Source: an uncultured Holdemanella sp. (GTDB lineage: Bacteria > Bacillota_I > Bacilli_A > Erysipelotrichales > Erysipelotrichaceae). From it: a stretch of DNA of 44,861 bases. Positions 33,492 to 41,652 of the stretch are shown here, piece by piece (positions within the stretch are counted from its first letter, which is position 1; each line of letters begins with the position of its first letter). Location: NCBI RefSeq assembly GCF_934772795.1, contig NZ_CAKVMR010000010.1, forward strand, positions 1-44,861, written 5' to 3'. The translations under genes and the position numbers were made by a program. The notes below the pieces were generated by a model, which was not told the DNA's origin, did no database searches, and was given only the letters and a program-made list of their open reading frames with translations.

Positions 33492-34166
33492 ATGAGAATT
33501 GCAGTATTAGAAGATAGTTTGATTCAACAAGAAAGAATACGAAATCTATTGGATCTAAATCATAGACTTTGTTTTTTTCTTACAGTTGAAGAATATATGA
33601 AATCCAATTTCTATTTTGATTTATTGTTATTAGATATTGAATTAGAAAATCAAAATGGTATTGAATTCATTAAAAAACATCCAGACAAACAACACTTTAT
33701 TGTATATGTAAGTAGTCATAGTGAAGCTATGGCCGATACATTTGATACAAATGTTTTAGGATTTGTTACGAAAGATCGAATAGAAGAAGCCTTAGTTGAA
33801 AAGGTAAATCAGGTAGAAAATCGTATTCATCAATTGGAGAAAATTGCACTGAGTTTACCGTATGAAACAAGATATGTATATAGAGATGATATACTGTATT
33901 TTCAAATTGACAATGGCATATTTGTTTTATTGAAAGATGGAACAAAATTATCTTTAGTGAACGAAACCCTAAAAGAGATAGAAACAACATTATCAGATTC
34001 TTTTGTTCGTGTAAATAATAATGTACTTATCAACTTTTCTAAAGTGGATCATTTGGATGTAAAGAATCATAAGATCATTATGTTAGATGGTACGGTTATT
34101 TCTGTGAGTGTTCGAAGATGGAAAAAGGTAAAGGAACACTATATTCAGATGAGGACAAGCATATGA
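33492..34166 (+). CDS. LytTR-family response regulator, copy 1
   Basis: 224 residues. The receiver domain (1-~115) has the phosphorylatable Asp48 in LLLLDIEL and acidic residues in VLEDS. The LytTR DNA-binding domain (~130-224) contains SDSFVRVNNNVLINFSKVD and DGTVISVSVRRWKKVK. This is the AgrA/ComE type that usually responds to a peptide-sensing kinase. Its partner kinase is cut after ~45 codons. Copy 2 at 36511 differs at four residues and is followed by an intact kinase gene. Copy 1 could still act if phosphorylated by that kinase or if active unphosphorylated. Confidence 0.9.
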   Translation: MRIAVLEDSLIQQERIRNLLDLNHRLCFFLTVEEYMKSNFYFDLLLLDIELENQNGIEFIKKHPDKQHFIVYVSSHSEAMADTFDTNVLGFVTKDRIEEALVEKVNQVENRIHQLEKIALSLPYETRYVYRDDILYFQIDNGIFVLLKDGTKLSLVNETLKEIETTLSDSFVRVNNNVLINFSKVDHLDVKNHKIIMLDGTVISVSVRRWKKVKEHYIQMRTSI

Positions 34167-34303
34167 ATATTCTAATGAACAGTATGTATTATGTTTGTGA
34201 ACAATGTTTCTATTTAAAAATAACGAAGAATTCACTATATCCAAAATGCATTCTTTCATTCTTATTAAATGGTTTATGTGTGTTTTTAACCGCTGAAGTT
34301 TAA
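34163..34303 (+). pseudogene. truncated sensor kinase fragment
   Basis: The frame opens at ATG 34163, overlapping the regulator stop as ATGA, and matches the first ~45 codons of the kinase at 37182. It then runs into hicA-derived sequence and stops at 34301-34303. Only the first predicted membrane helix remains, so no kinase is made. Confidence 0.85.
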
Positions 34304-34409
34304 ATATCCAACTAAAAAAGGACGTACAACTGTAAAGCATCCAGACAAGGACATACCACCAAAAACTTTAGAGAGGATTGAGGAGCAATCGGGACTAATT
34401 TTTGATTAG
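34299..34409 (+). pseudogene. hicA: HicA toxin, 5'-truncated
   Basis: The frame reads FKYPTKKGRTTVKHPDKDIP, then PKTLERIEEQSGL to a stop at 34409. This is the C-terminal half of HicA (typical HPTKKGRTTVPHPKKDIPKGTL..I..QAGL). The N-terminal part with the catalytic histidine and any start codon is missing, replaced by the kinase fragment. The toxin should be inactive. A perfect inverted repeat (GGACTAAT / ATTAGTCC, 34392-34411) spans its stop. Confidence 0.8.
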
Positions 34410-34444
34410 TCCTCTCCCGTACTTAAAGAAGGAGAAAATTTTTT

Positions 34445-34846
34445 ATGAAAAAAGTCGAACGTTATTTTTATCCAGCTGTTTTTACTTATGTTGAAGGGCA
34501 AGAAATCGCAGTGGATTTTCCGGATCTTCATGTAGCTACTAGTGGAAAAGATGAAGAAGATGCATTATTATCTGCTAGAGAATTACTAGGTGTCGTATTG
34601 GCTGGTATGGAGGAAGATGGAGAAACAATTCCAGAAGCAACACCATTGCATGAAGTAGTATTAGAATCGAACGAACGAGCTGTATTGGTGGATGTGTATA
34701 TGCCTTCAATTCGATTCGCAAATATAAATAGAGCTGTCCATAGAACGGTTACTTTACCTGCATGGCTTAATTCAGCAGCGTTAGAAAAAAACATTAATTT
34801 TTCACAGGTGCTGCAAGAAGCGTTGAAAAAACAATTAAATTTATGA
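34445..34846 (+). CDS. hicB: HicB antitoxin
   Basis: 133 residues; the start lies 10 nt after AAGGAG. The N-terminal HicB fold has FYPAVFTYVEGQEIAVDFPD and a helix with DEEDALLSARELLGVVLAGM. The C-terminal part (RTVTLPAWLNSAALEKNINF, SQVLQEALKK) is a ribbon-helix-helix-like DNA-binding domain used for autoregulation. It is intact although the toxin gene before it is broken, so it is an orphan antitoxin or repressor now. It may still neutralise HicA toxins encoded elsewhere. Confidence 0.88.
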   Translation: MKKVERYFYPAVFTYVEGQEIAVDFPDLHVATSGKDEEDALLSARELLGVVLAGMEEDGETIPEATPLHEVVLESNERAVLVDVYMPSIRFANINRAVHRTVTLPAWLNSAALEKNINFSQVLQEALKKQLNL

Positions 34847-34920
34847 AAAAATGGATATGTCAGTACCGCTATTAGTGACTCATCTAAAATGTATGGTCTT
34901 TTATTTTGATATAACTGTAT

Positions 34921-34973
34921 AAAAATATGCAAAATAACATATTTATACGTGTAAAAATATGTAAAATAACATA
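34921..34973. repeat. 21-bp direct repeats upstream of the AAA-ATPase gene
   Basis: AAAAATATGCAAAATAACAT (34921-34940) recurs with one change (C to T) at 34953-34972, a 32-bp period or about three helical turns. A related stretch occurs near 33385. The repeats precede a TATAAT at 35012-35017, so they are candidate operator sites of the ATPase gene. Confidence 0.6.
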
Positions 34974-35033
34974 AAAATATATATAAATATATGAAAACGA
35001 AGATAAAATGCTATAATAATAGTGGTGATCAAT

Positions 35034-36386
35034 ATGAAAAGAGAAATTTTTAATCAACTCGAAGTTTGGAAAAAGAGCGAGAATAAGAAACCTTTAATTA
35101 TTAAAGGTGCAAGGCAAGTTGGAAAGACTTATATTGTAAGGCATTTCGCAAAATATTCTTATAGTGAAATGGTAGAAGTGAATTTTGAAAAAGATTTAGA
35201 ATTTCAACATGTATTTGAAAAAACACATAATCCAAAAGAAATATTAGATTATTTTCGTCTAAGATTTTCAGAATATAAATTCACAAATGACACGCTTTTG
35301 TTTATGGATGAAATACAGGCATGTCCTGATGCATTAACTACATTAAAGTTTATGGCTGAAGACTTTCCTTGCGATATAATTTGTTCTGGAAGTTTACTTG
35401 GTGTTGCAATTCAAAGAACGACTTCATATCCTGTTCGTTATGTAGATACAATAGATATGTTCCCAATGAGCTTTATGGAATTTTTAGAAGCAAAAACCAG
35501 TCAATTATCCATACGACAAAAGCTTACAGAATGTATTAAAAATAAAATTCCAATGCCAGATATTATTCATGAACAATTGAATCAGCTTTTTTCAATATAT
35601 ATGATTATAGGGGGGATGCCTGAAGTTGTGCAAACATACATAAATACAGAATCTATTTTAGAAGCAAAACGAATTCAAGAAGCGATTTTGGATGATTACA
35701 TAAGAGATATGAGCAAATATGCGAGTGGTGCAGAATCAATCAAAATTAAAGAATGTTTTATGTCGATACCTTCTCAATTAGCTAAAGAAAATAAGAAGTT
35801 TCAATATAAATTGGTTAAACAAGGGTATAATGCACGATATTATGAAGAAAGTTTACGTTGGTTAGAAGATAGTGGTTTAATTCTAAAGGTTAATAGGTTA
35901 AACCATATTGATTACCCATTATCAGGTTGTGTTGAATTACCAATTTTTAAAATATATATGGCAGACATAGGGCTGTTTGTATCTCAATTAGAAGATGGAG
36001 ATATTAGAGAATTGTTGTTAGGTGAAATGGGGATATATAAAGGCGCATTGTATGAAAGTGTTGTTGCTCAAATATTTAGAAAAAAGAAAAAGAAATGCTA
36101 TTATTTTGAACCAAGTCAAAATTCAGAGATTGATTTTATTATTGAATATAACGGTTATATTTCGCCAGTAGAAGTAAAGTCAAGTAGAAATACAGTATCT
36201 AAATCTTTTCAAAATTATATACAAAAATACAATCCTAAATATTCTTTTCGGTTTTCTCAGAAGAATTTTGGATATGATTCAGAAAAAAATATTTACTACA
36301 TTCCATTCTATGCGATTGAGGTACTATTAAATAATGAACCATCTCCATTTGAATCATTTGTTGGAGTGAAAATAAGCAATGAATGA
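35034..36386 (+). CDS. AAA_14 / DUF4143 family ATPase
   Basis: 450 residues from ATG 35034, which follows GGTGAT; a frame start 12 nt upstream is less likely. Walker A GARQVGKT is at residues 25-32 and the Walker B/sensor region is LLFMDEIQACPDAL. IICSGSLLGVAI follows, and the central segment has the IGGMPEVV motif typical of this family. The C-terminal DUF4143 region contains GALYESVVAQIF, and EIDFIIEYNGYISPVEVKSS, which resembles a PD-(D/E)XK-like fold. The family is common and mobile with no settled function. Together with hicAB it makes up the segment between the two copies of the 848-bp repeat. Confidence 0.88.
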   Translation: MKREIFNQLEVWKKSENKKPLIIKGARQVGKTYIVRHFAKYSYSEMVEVNFEKDLEFQHVFEKTHNPKEILDYFRLRFSEYKFTNDTLLFMDEIQACPDALTTLKFMAEDFPCDIICSGSLLGVAIQRTTSYPVRYVDTIDMFPMSFMEFLEAKTSQLSIRQKLTECIKNKIPMPDIIHEQLNQLFSIYMIIGGMPEVVQTYINTESILEAKRIQEAILDDYIRDMSKYASGAESIKIKECFMSIPSQLAKENKKFQYKLVKQGYNARYYEESLRWLEDSGLILKVNRLNHIDYPLSGCVELPIFKIYMADIGLFVSQLEDGDIRELLLGEMGIYKGALYESVVAQIFRKKKKKCYYFEPSQNSEIDFIIEYNGYISPVEVKSSRNTVSKSFQNYIQKYNPKYSFRFSQKNFGYDSEKNIYYIPFYAIEVLLNNEPSPFESFVGVKISNE

Positions 36387-36475
36387 TTTTGCTTGGCTAG
36401 ATTTATAAGATGTAAAAAAAAGTTCTTAAAATCTGACATTACACCGTAGATGCAGTTGACTTGACTAGGATGCTT

Positions 36476-36504
36476 TTGCCATTTACTACATTAACCATTA
36501 TAAT
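36476..36504 (+). promoter_or_regulatory. promoter of LytTR regulator copy 2, predicted leaderless mRNA
   Basis: TTGCCA (36476-36481), 17-nt spacer, TATAAT (36499-36504); the ATG at 36511 is 6 nt after the -10 box and lacks a ribosome binding site. One base of the spacer differs from copy 1. Confidence 0.7.
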
Positions 36505-36510
36505 TGACCT

Positions 36511-37185
36511 ATGAGAATTGCAGTATTAGAAGATAGTTTGATTCAACAAGAAAGAATACGAAATCTATTGGATCTAAATCATAGACTTTGTTTTTTTCTT
36601 ACAGTTGAAGAATATATGAAATCCAATTTCTATTTTGATTTATTGTTATTAGATATTGAATTAGAAAATCAAAATGGTATTGAATTCATTAAAAAACATC
36701 CAGACAAACAACACTTTATTGTATATGTAAGTAGTCATAGTGAAGCTATGGCCGATACATTTGATACAAATGTTTTAGGATTTGTTACGAAAGATCGAAT
36801 AGAAGAAGCCTTAGTTGAAAAGGTAAATCAGGTAGAAAATCGTATTCATCAATTGGAGAAAATTGCACTGAGTTTACCGTATGAAACAAGGTATGTGTAT
36901 AGGGATGATATTCTATATTTTCAAATTGACAATGGCATATTCGTTTTATTGAAAGATGGAACGAAATTATCTTTAGTGAACGAAACACTAAAAGAGATAG
37001 AAGCAACATTATCAGACTCTTTTGTTCGTGTAAATAATAATGTACTTATCAACTTTTCTAAAGTGGATTATTTAGATGTAAAGAATCATAAGATCATTAT
37101 GTTAGATGGTACGATTATTTCTGTGAGTGTTCGAAGATGGAAAAAGGTAAAAGAACACTATATTCAGATGAGGACAAACATATGA
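36511..37185 (+). CDS. LytTR-family response regulator, copy 2
   Basis: 224 residues with receiver Asp48 (LLLLDIEL) and a C-terminal LytTR DNA-binding domain with DGTIISVSVRRWKKVK. It differs from copy 1 at only four residues (Ala for Thr near 163, Tyr for His in VDYL, Ile for Val in TIIS, Asn for Ser near the end). It overlaps the kinase gene by the ATGA at 37182-37185, showing tight coupling with the sensor. The probable output is the secreted protein and ABC genes downstream. No peptide precursor gene of the AgrD or ComC type was found next to it. Confidence 0.92.
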   Translation: MRIAVLEDSLIQQERIRNLLDLNHRLCFFLTVEEYMKSNFYFDLLLLDIELENQNGIEFIKKHPDKQHFIVYVSSHSEAMADTFDTNVLGFVTKDRIEEALVEKVNQVENRIHQLEKIALSLPYETRYVYRDDILYFQIDNGIFVLLKDGTKLSLVNETLKEIEATLSDSFVRVNNNVLINFSKVDYLDVKNHKIIMLDGTIISVSVRRWKKVKEHYIQMRTNI

Positions 37186-38336
37186 ATATTCTAATGAACA
37201 GTATGTATTATGTATGCAAACAATGTTTCTATTTAAAAATAACGAAGAATTCACCAGATCCAAAATGTATTCTTTCATTCTTATTAAATGGTTTATGTGT
37301 ATTTTTAACCGCTGAATATATACATATAAACTGGCTATCTGTATTTCTACAATTGTTGATTCCCATTCTATGTTTGAATATTTCTACAAAAGAACATCAT
37401 GTATTAGAATCTGTTATTTCAAATTTGATTGTTGTCTTATTTCAAACGATGAACATCCTTCTATTCCGTTCTTTGACTTTAGAATATTATGCATTTTCAA
37501 CAATACTCACAATCGGTGGATGCGCAATCTTTTATCAAATCTTTAAATATGAAAGTTTAGAATTTAGTCAGAATATGCAATATGGTGTTTCTATAATTCT
37601 ATTTTTATTTAGCTATCTTTATATGTTGTTGATGACAGACTTGTTTTCTAGAACAGAATTTACATATATGTATTTTATAAAGAACAGCCAAATCTATGTG
37701 TTTGTGTTTACCATATCAGTTCTTGTGTTATTAAGTGTAGCCATCATTGTTTTTTCTAGAATACGCTCAAAATTAGAGATTGAGATGTATCGAAATTTTA
37801 TTGAACTATCCAGTCATTACACAGAACAAATGATTCATGAACAGACGGGAATCAAAGAATTGATTCATGATATGCGAAATTCTTTGGACGATATAAAGCT
37901 TCTGTCGCAAAAGAAAGAATATGCGGCAATTGAAGAACAAATCAATCAAGAGTTAGTAAAATATGGAAAGTTATATCCCCATTCTATATGTATAAATCCA
38001 TATGTGGATGTGATCCTACAAAGTTTTATTCAAGAACACAAATTGAATTATGATATACAGATACATGTTCCTAAAAGAATGGATTCTATGGATCCACAAG
38101 ACTTAACAACACTACTTAAATGTGTATTAGATAGTAGCTTAGTTAAAGAAAATGAAGATTTTATGTTTCATATGAATCTAAAGGAAAAAGAGCTAATTTT
38201 ACATGTTCAATATTCTTTGGACATAAAGAATATGACACCTTCAAATCAATCTATACTGAATATCATTTTGAATAAGTATCATGGAACAAAAATCGTGGAT
38301 TCAAAGGATATGAAAATCATCTTATTTATCGAATAA
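37182..38336 (+). CDS. AgrC/ComD-like membrane sensor kinase, degenerate ATPase
   Basis: 384 residues from ATG 37182. About six membrane helices occupy residues ~25-215 with no large extracellular domain, the usual form of peptide-sensing kinases. The phospho-acceptor region has IHDMRNSLDDI with His229. The following ATPase region is poor: TLLKCVLDSSLVK sits where a LLxNLLDNAIEA-type N box is expected, the asparagines are missing, and clear glycine-rich G boxes are not visible. It may bind ATP weakly or act mainly as a phosphatase or a scaffold. It follows its regulator directly and is closed by the terminator at 38328. Confidence 0.82.
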   Translation: MNILMNSMYYVCKQCFYLKITKNSPDPKCILSFLLNGLCVFLTAEYIHINWLSVFLQLLIPILCLNISTKEHHVLESVISNLIVVLFQTMNILLFRSLTLEYYAFSTILTIGGCAIFYQIFKYESLEFSQNMQYGVSIILFLFSYLYMLLMTDLFSRTEFTYMYFIKNSQIYVFVFTISVLVLLSVAIIVFSRIRSKLEIEMYRNFIELSSHYTEQMIHEQTGIKELIHDMRNSLDDIKLLSQKKEYAAIEEQINQELVKYGKLYPHSICINPYVDVILQSFIQEHKLNYDIQIHVPKRMDSMDPQDLTTLLKCVLDSSLVKENEDFMFHMNLKEKELILHVQYSLDIKNMTPSNQSILNIILNKYHGTKIVDSKDMKIILFIE

Positions 38337-38368
38337 TCGAAATCAATTGACGGTTATTCGATTTTTTT
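38328..38368 (+). terminator. terminator of the LytTR operon
   Basis: ATCGAATAA and TTATTCGAT form a 9-bp stem followed by T residues; its 5' arm overlaps the kinase stop codon. Confidence 0.75.
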
Positions 38369-38436
38369 AATGTTTCTTTTTCTTGTGTGTATTAATAAAT
38401 TCGTGGATATCCCAAAAATCAGAAAGGAATTATATT

Positions 38437-38922
38437 ATGAAAATCAAAAAAATATTTACGTGTGTGCTTAGTTCAATTTTATGTGTTATACCATTTACTT
38501 CTTGTATTCATGCAGAACAATCTGGTGAAATACCGGTTGTAGAGGAGTATTCTCCAGATAAGGAATATTCTTGTGATGAGATTGTTCAATATAACGAAAA
38601 AGAAGAAAAATTTGAAGTTGTTAACAAAGACGACGTAATTCAAACAAGAGCATCTTATACGAACAAGGGGTCTGTAAATATTAATGGACAAGTAATTTAT
38701 GCTTATATTAGTGTTGATGCAAGTACTGGAAAAATTGTTTCAACAAGTATTTCACAACCACCAAAAGGTTCAGGAACAACAGCAAGATATAATATCTCAT
38801 TCAATGCAGCAAGAACAATCGCATATTTTACTATTACATTATATTCCACAGCATATGGAGGATCTATTTATCACGCATTGGGTACTAAATATGTAACTGT
38901 ATATTCTGGAGGTCCAATGTAG
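38437..38922 (+). CDS. secreted protein of unknown family
   Basis: 161 residues from ATG 38437, 8 nt after AGAAAGGA; in-frame codons upstream lack a site. Residues 1-~27 form a Sec signal peptide (MKIKKIF, hydrophobic core, CIHA|EQ). A Cys lies inside the signal region (TSCIHA), but the sequence is not a convincing lipobox. An acidic linker (~30-75) precedes a Ser/Thr/Gly/Tyr-rich domain from about ASYTNKGSVNINGQVIYAYI onward, predicted beta. Function is unknown. It sits between the LytTR system and an ABC transporter, so it could be an effector, a surface factor or a substrate of the system. Confidence 0.8.
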   Translation: MKIKKIFTCVLSSILCVIPFTSCIHAEQSGEIPVVEEYSPDKEYSCDEIVQYNEKEEKFEVVNKDDVIQTRASYTNKGSVNINGQVIYAYISVDASTGKIVSTSISQPPKGSGTTARYNISFNAARTIAYFTITLYSTAYGGSIYHALGTKYVTVYSGGPM

Positions 38923-38959
38923 AATTAATAAGTTAATAAATATGAGAGAGGGCTTTACA

Positions 38960-39601
38960 ATGGTTAAAATCCAGAATCTAAAGAAAACATATAAAGATTG
39001 TGTGGCACTCGATACGGTTTCTATGCATATAAGAAAAGGGGAATTTGTTGCGATTATTGGAGCAAGTGGAAGTGGGAAAACAACCTTACTAAATATTATT
39101 GGTGGTTTAGATACGGATTATATGGGAAGTTGTGTAGTTCGAAATAAAGAGATGTCTTCTTTATCGGATGTAGAGTGTTGTACATTCAGAAGTCGATATA
39201 TTAGTTATGTATATCAATTTTTTAATCTTATTTCCTTTTTGACAGTGAAAGAAAATATGAGTTTGACAAGTCAAATTAAAGGAAAAAAAGTGGATGAAAA
39301 AGAGTTGGATCAAGTATTGAAATTGTTAGGGTTAGAGCATAAAAAAGATAGCTTTGCGAATGAATTATCTGGAGGTCAACAACAGCGTGTTGCGATTGGT
39401 AGAGCCATTCTTGCACATACAGATATCATATTGGCAGATGAGCCAACGGGGAATTTGGATGGTGAGAATGCTGAAAATGTGATGGATATTTTAAAAGTGT
39501 TGAACGGAAAAGGAAAGACAATTGTATTGGTTACGCATGATTTAAGAATCGCAAATTATGCAGATCGAATTATTCGTTTAGAACAAGGAAAGATTGTATG
39601 A
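38960..39601 (+). CDS. ABC transporter ATPase, BceA/MacB/LolD-like
   Basis: 213 residues from ATG 38960, 7 nt after GAGAGGG; the ATG at 38942 has no site. It shows Walker A GASGSGKTT, the Q-loop region YVYQFFNLISFLTVKENM, signature LSGGQQQRVAIGRA, Walker B IILADEPTGNLD and switch VTHD. The LSGGQQQRVAIGRA and ADEPTGNLD motifs are typical of the MacB/LolD/BceA group, which works with FtsX-domain permeases. The permease gene overlaps its stop by 4 nt. A role in antimicrobial peptide resistance or in handling the preceding secreted protein is inferred. Confidence 0.93.
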   Translation: MVKIQNLKKTYKDCVALDTVSMHIRKGEFVAIIGASGSGKTTLLNIIGGLDTDYMGSCVVRNKEMSSLSDVECCTFRSRYISYVYQFFNLISFLTVKENMSLTSQIKGKKVDEKELDQVLKLLGLEHKKDSFANELSGGQQQRVAIGRAILAHTDIILADEPTGNLDGENAENVMDILKVLNGKGKTIVLVTHDLRIANYADRIIRLEQGKIV

Positions 39602-41571
39602 ATATAGTCAAGAAATATAGAAGTCGCAATAAGAAAAGCTATGCTTTATTATTGAGTATTTTGTTTTTATGCACATTTCTTTTAACTTCTCTTTTTGTAG
39701 TAAAAGACTCTTATGATCAATATCGAATCAATGCAGCCAAAAGTTTTTATGGGGATTATGATGTGAAATATACAACGTTTGCGTATACACAAAATAAAGA
39801 ATATACAGATACATATTTAGAAAGTTTAAGTTATGAAACACCATTACCCTATATGTATAAAGGAACTTTTGATTCTTTGGTTTCGACTACAAATTTTAGC
39901 GTGTATCCAATACGTTTGATAGAAGGAGAATATCCTAAATCCAATGAGGTGTTGATCCATAAAAAGTATCAGAATAAATATAAGGTGGGGGACATAATAA
40001 AGCTATATGCTGATCAAGATTCTAAAGAATATAAGATTAGTGGTATCTATGAAAATCTAAATAATCAGCTGATCAATTATAGTTTTTATACAAGTACGCA
40101 TTCAAAAAAGGATGCAATGTATGTTTATGCGAATTTAAAAGATAAATCGGCAATCGCAACACTACCCGTACAGGATTATGAATTAAATTCGGATATGGTG
40201 GTTGCCAAATATCATTTGAATGTAGAATATGAAAACATTTTTAAGTTTCTGATTCTGTTTATGAGTGGTTGTTGTTTCCTATTTGTGTATAGCGTTCTAT
40301 CTGTACACCTAAAGAAAAAGAAGGCTTTTTATGATCAACTCTATATATTGGGGATGAATAAAAAGAACATTCGTTTGTCTATGATTAAGGAATATACCTT
40401 GCTCTTTGTAGGAATTGAGTGTATGGGAATTGGATTTACATTTGTATTGTGGGGCTTATTTTTAAAATGGATTCAAATGAATCTTCCATTTAGCTTAAAT
40501 CTATCAAGATACCATCTCTGCATATTATTGTTGATTTTATTTGTACAATACGTATCTGCATTTGGATTGAGCTTAGTAAGACATAAACATTATTGCTTTA
40601 GAAAATTGCATATTTCCAATCTATCCATTATTGAAACAATGAGAAATGGGAATGGTTTATTTATTGCGATGATTGTTGCGATGAGTTCCATGTTTATGTG
40701 TGTGTCCATGCAGTCATTAACATCTTGGATTCAAACAAATCAACAAGAAGTGCAGTATGAGCATGATGTGAGTGCTACATTTAATATATTTGATCATACA
40801 TTGATTCCTGAATTTATAGAGGAATCAAAAGAAATTCTTCAGTCGTATGAGCATGAATTTAACTATAATATTCAATGTGATGCGAATATAAATAATGAAC
40901 AAATAGAAACCAAGATCACAGATGAATATAATGATTTTGTCTTAAGTAATTCATATGAAGATAATGTAAGATTGCATTTGTATAAACAAGGTGGAGAATT
41001 GATTGATGTACTTGATATACAGGTAGAAGAACATATACATAGTGGTGATAATAAAGTTTTGTATATTCCTGAATCAAAATTAATGGAATGGTTAAATGCA
41101 TATCCAGATACATTTATTACGGGTGATTTGTGGGTAAATACAAAACAATCGGCATTATTAAAAAATAAACTTGATCATATCCAATTGTCTAGAAGAGATG
41201 ATTTTTATGTGTTGGATAATAAAACAGACGCAAAGAATCTTGTTGAAATGATGAATATGTGTCAAAAAATTGTACAGTTTTATCAATTCATATTGATGAT
41301 CACTTCGATCGTGATCGTATATATGCAGTTGTATCAATATTTCTATTCACATAAAAATGAGTATGATTTGTTGCATAGCATTGGCATGTCGTATAAAAGA
41401 ATTCGTAGGATGTATATAGTAAAATTATTGGCCTTCATAACAATAATGGATGTTATTCTAGTATTGATTCTTAAGACAATTCAAATTGAAGTATTAGGTT
41501 TATATTTAATTGGCAGTCTAATACTCTGTACTTTATTTACCAAATTAATTTTCTATCGTATATACAAATAG
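39598..41571 (+). CDS. FtsX-domain ABC permease
   Basis: 657 residues, ATGA overlap with the ATPase gene. Layout: one helix (~17-36), an extracytoplasmic domain to ~205, three helices (~208-325) that carry a first FtsX-like core, a further helix near 350 preceded by LSIIETMRNGN, a second extracytoplasmic domain (~370-555), and three C-terminal helices with HSIGMSYKRIRRMY. This size and the two FtsX-like cores fit BceB-like or related permeases. It ends the locus before a bidirectional terminator. The LytTR pair upstream, rather than a BceRS-type pair, is the nearest regulator. Confidence 0.87.
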   Translation: MNIVKKYRSRNKKSYALLLSILFLCTFLLTSLFVVKDSYDQYRINAAKSFYGDYDVKYTTFAYTQNKEYTDTYLESLSYETPLPYMYKGTFDSLVSTTNFSVYPIRLIEGEYPKSNEVLIHKKYQNKYKVGDIIKLYADQDSKEYKISGIYENLNNQLINYSFYTSTHSKKDAMYVYANLKDKSAIATLPVQDYELNSDMVVAKYHLNVEYENIFKFLILFMSGCCFLFVYSVLSVHLKKKKAFYDQLYILGMNKKNIRLSMIKEYTLLFVGIECMGIGFTFVLWGLFLKWIQMNLPFSLNLSRYHLCILLLILFVQYVSAFGLSLVRHKHYCFRKLHISNLSIIETMRNGNGLFIAMIVAMSSMFMCVSMQSLTSWIQTNQQEVQYEHDVSATFNIFDHTLIPEFIEESKEILQSYEHEFNYNIQCDANINNEQIETKITDEYNDFVLSNSYEDNVRLHLYKQGGELIDVLDIQVEEHIHSGDNKVLYIPESKLMEWLNAYPDTFITGDLWVNTKQSALLKNKLDHIQLSRRDDFYVLDNKTDAKNLVEMMNMCQKIVQFYQFILMITSIVIVYMQLYQYFYSHKNEYDLLHSIGMSYKRIRRMYIVKLLAFITIMDVILVLILKTIQIEVLGLYLIGSLILCTLFTKLIFYRIYK

Positions 41572-41597
41572 TATATTTAAAAAAATTCAGTAAATGT

Positions 41598-41626
41598 CAA
41601 AAAGCCCTTGCTTAAGGGGCTTTTTG
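41598..41626. terminator. bidirectional terminator between convergent genes
   Basis: CAAAAAGCCC and GGGCTTTTTG form a perfect 10-bp stem with T tracts on both strands, between the FtsX permease (+) and the YhcG-type gene (-). Confidence 0.9.
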
Positions 41627-41652
41627 AGCTTGAGATAATTGTGCTTTTGTGT

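Larger units (their letters stand above)
33450..34297 (+). repeat. 848-bp direct repeat, left copy
   Basis: This segment and 36469-37316 are colinear without gaps (offset 3019) and differ at few positions; the encoded regulators differ at four residues. It covers the promoter, the whole LytTR regulator gene and the first ~45 codons of the sensor gene. Homology stops abruptly after GCTGAA at 34297, where a hicA fragment begins. Confidence 0.9.
36469..37316 (+). repeat. 848-bp direct repeat, right copy
   Basis: Colinear with 33450-34297. In this copy the sequence continues into the complete sensor kinase gene, so this is the functional or parental arrangement. The region just left of it (36435-36468) keeps weaker similarity to the left copy. 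Confidence 0.9.

Noticed and set aside
34528..34932. Minus-strand frame of 134 codons over hicB
   Set aside because: It is the reverse-frame shadow of hicB, with no ribosome binding site.
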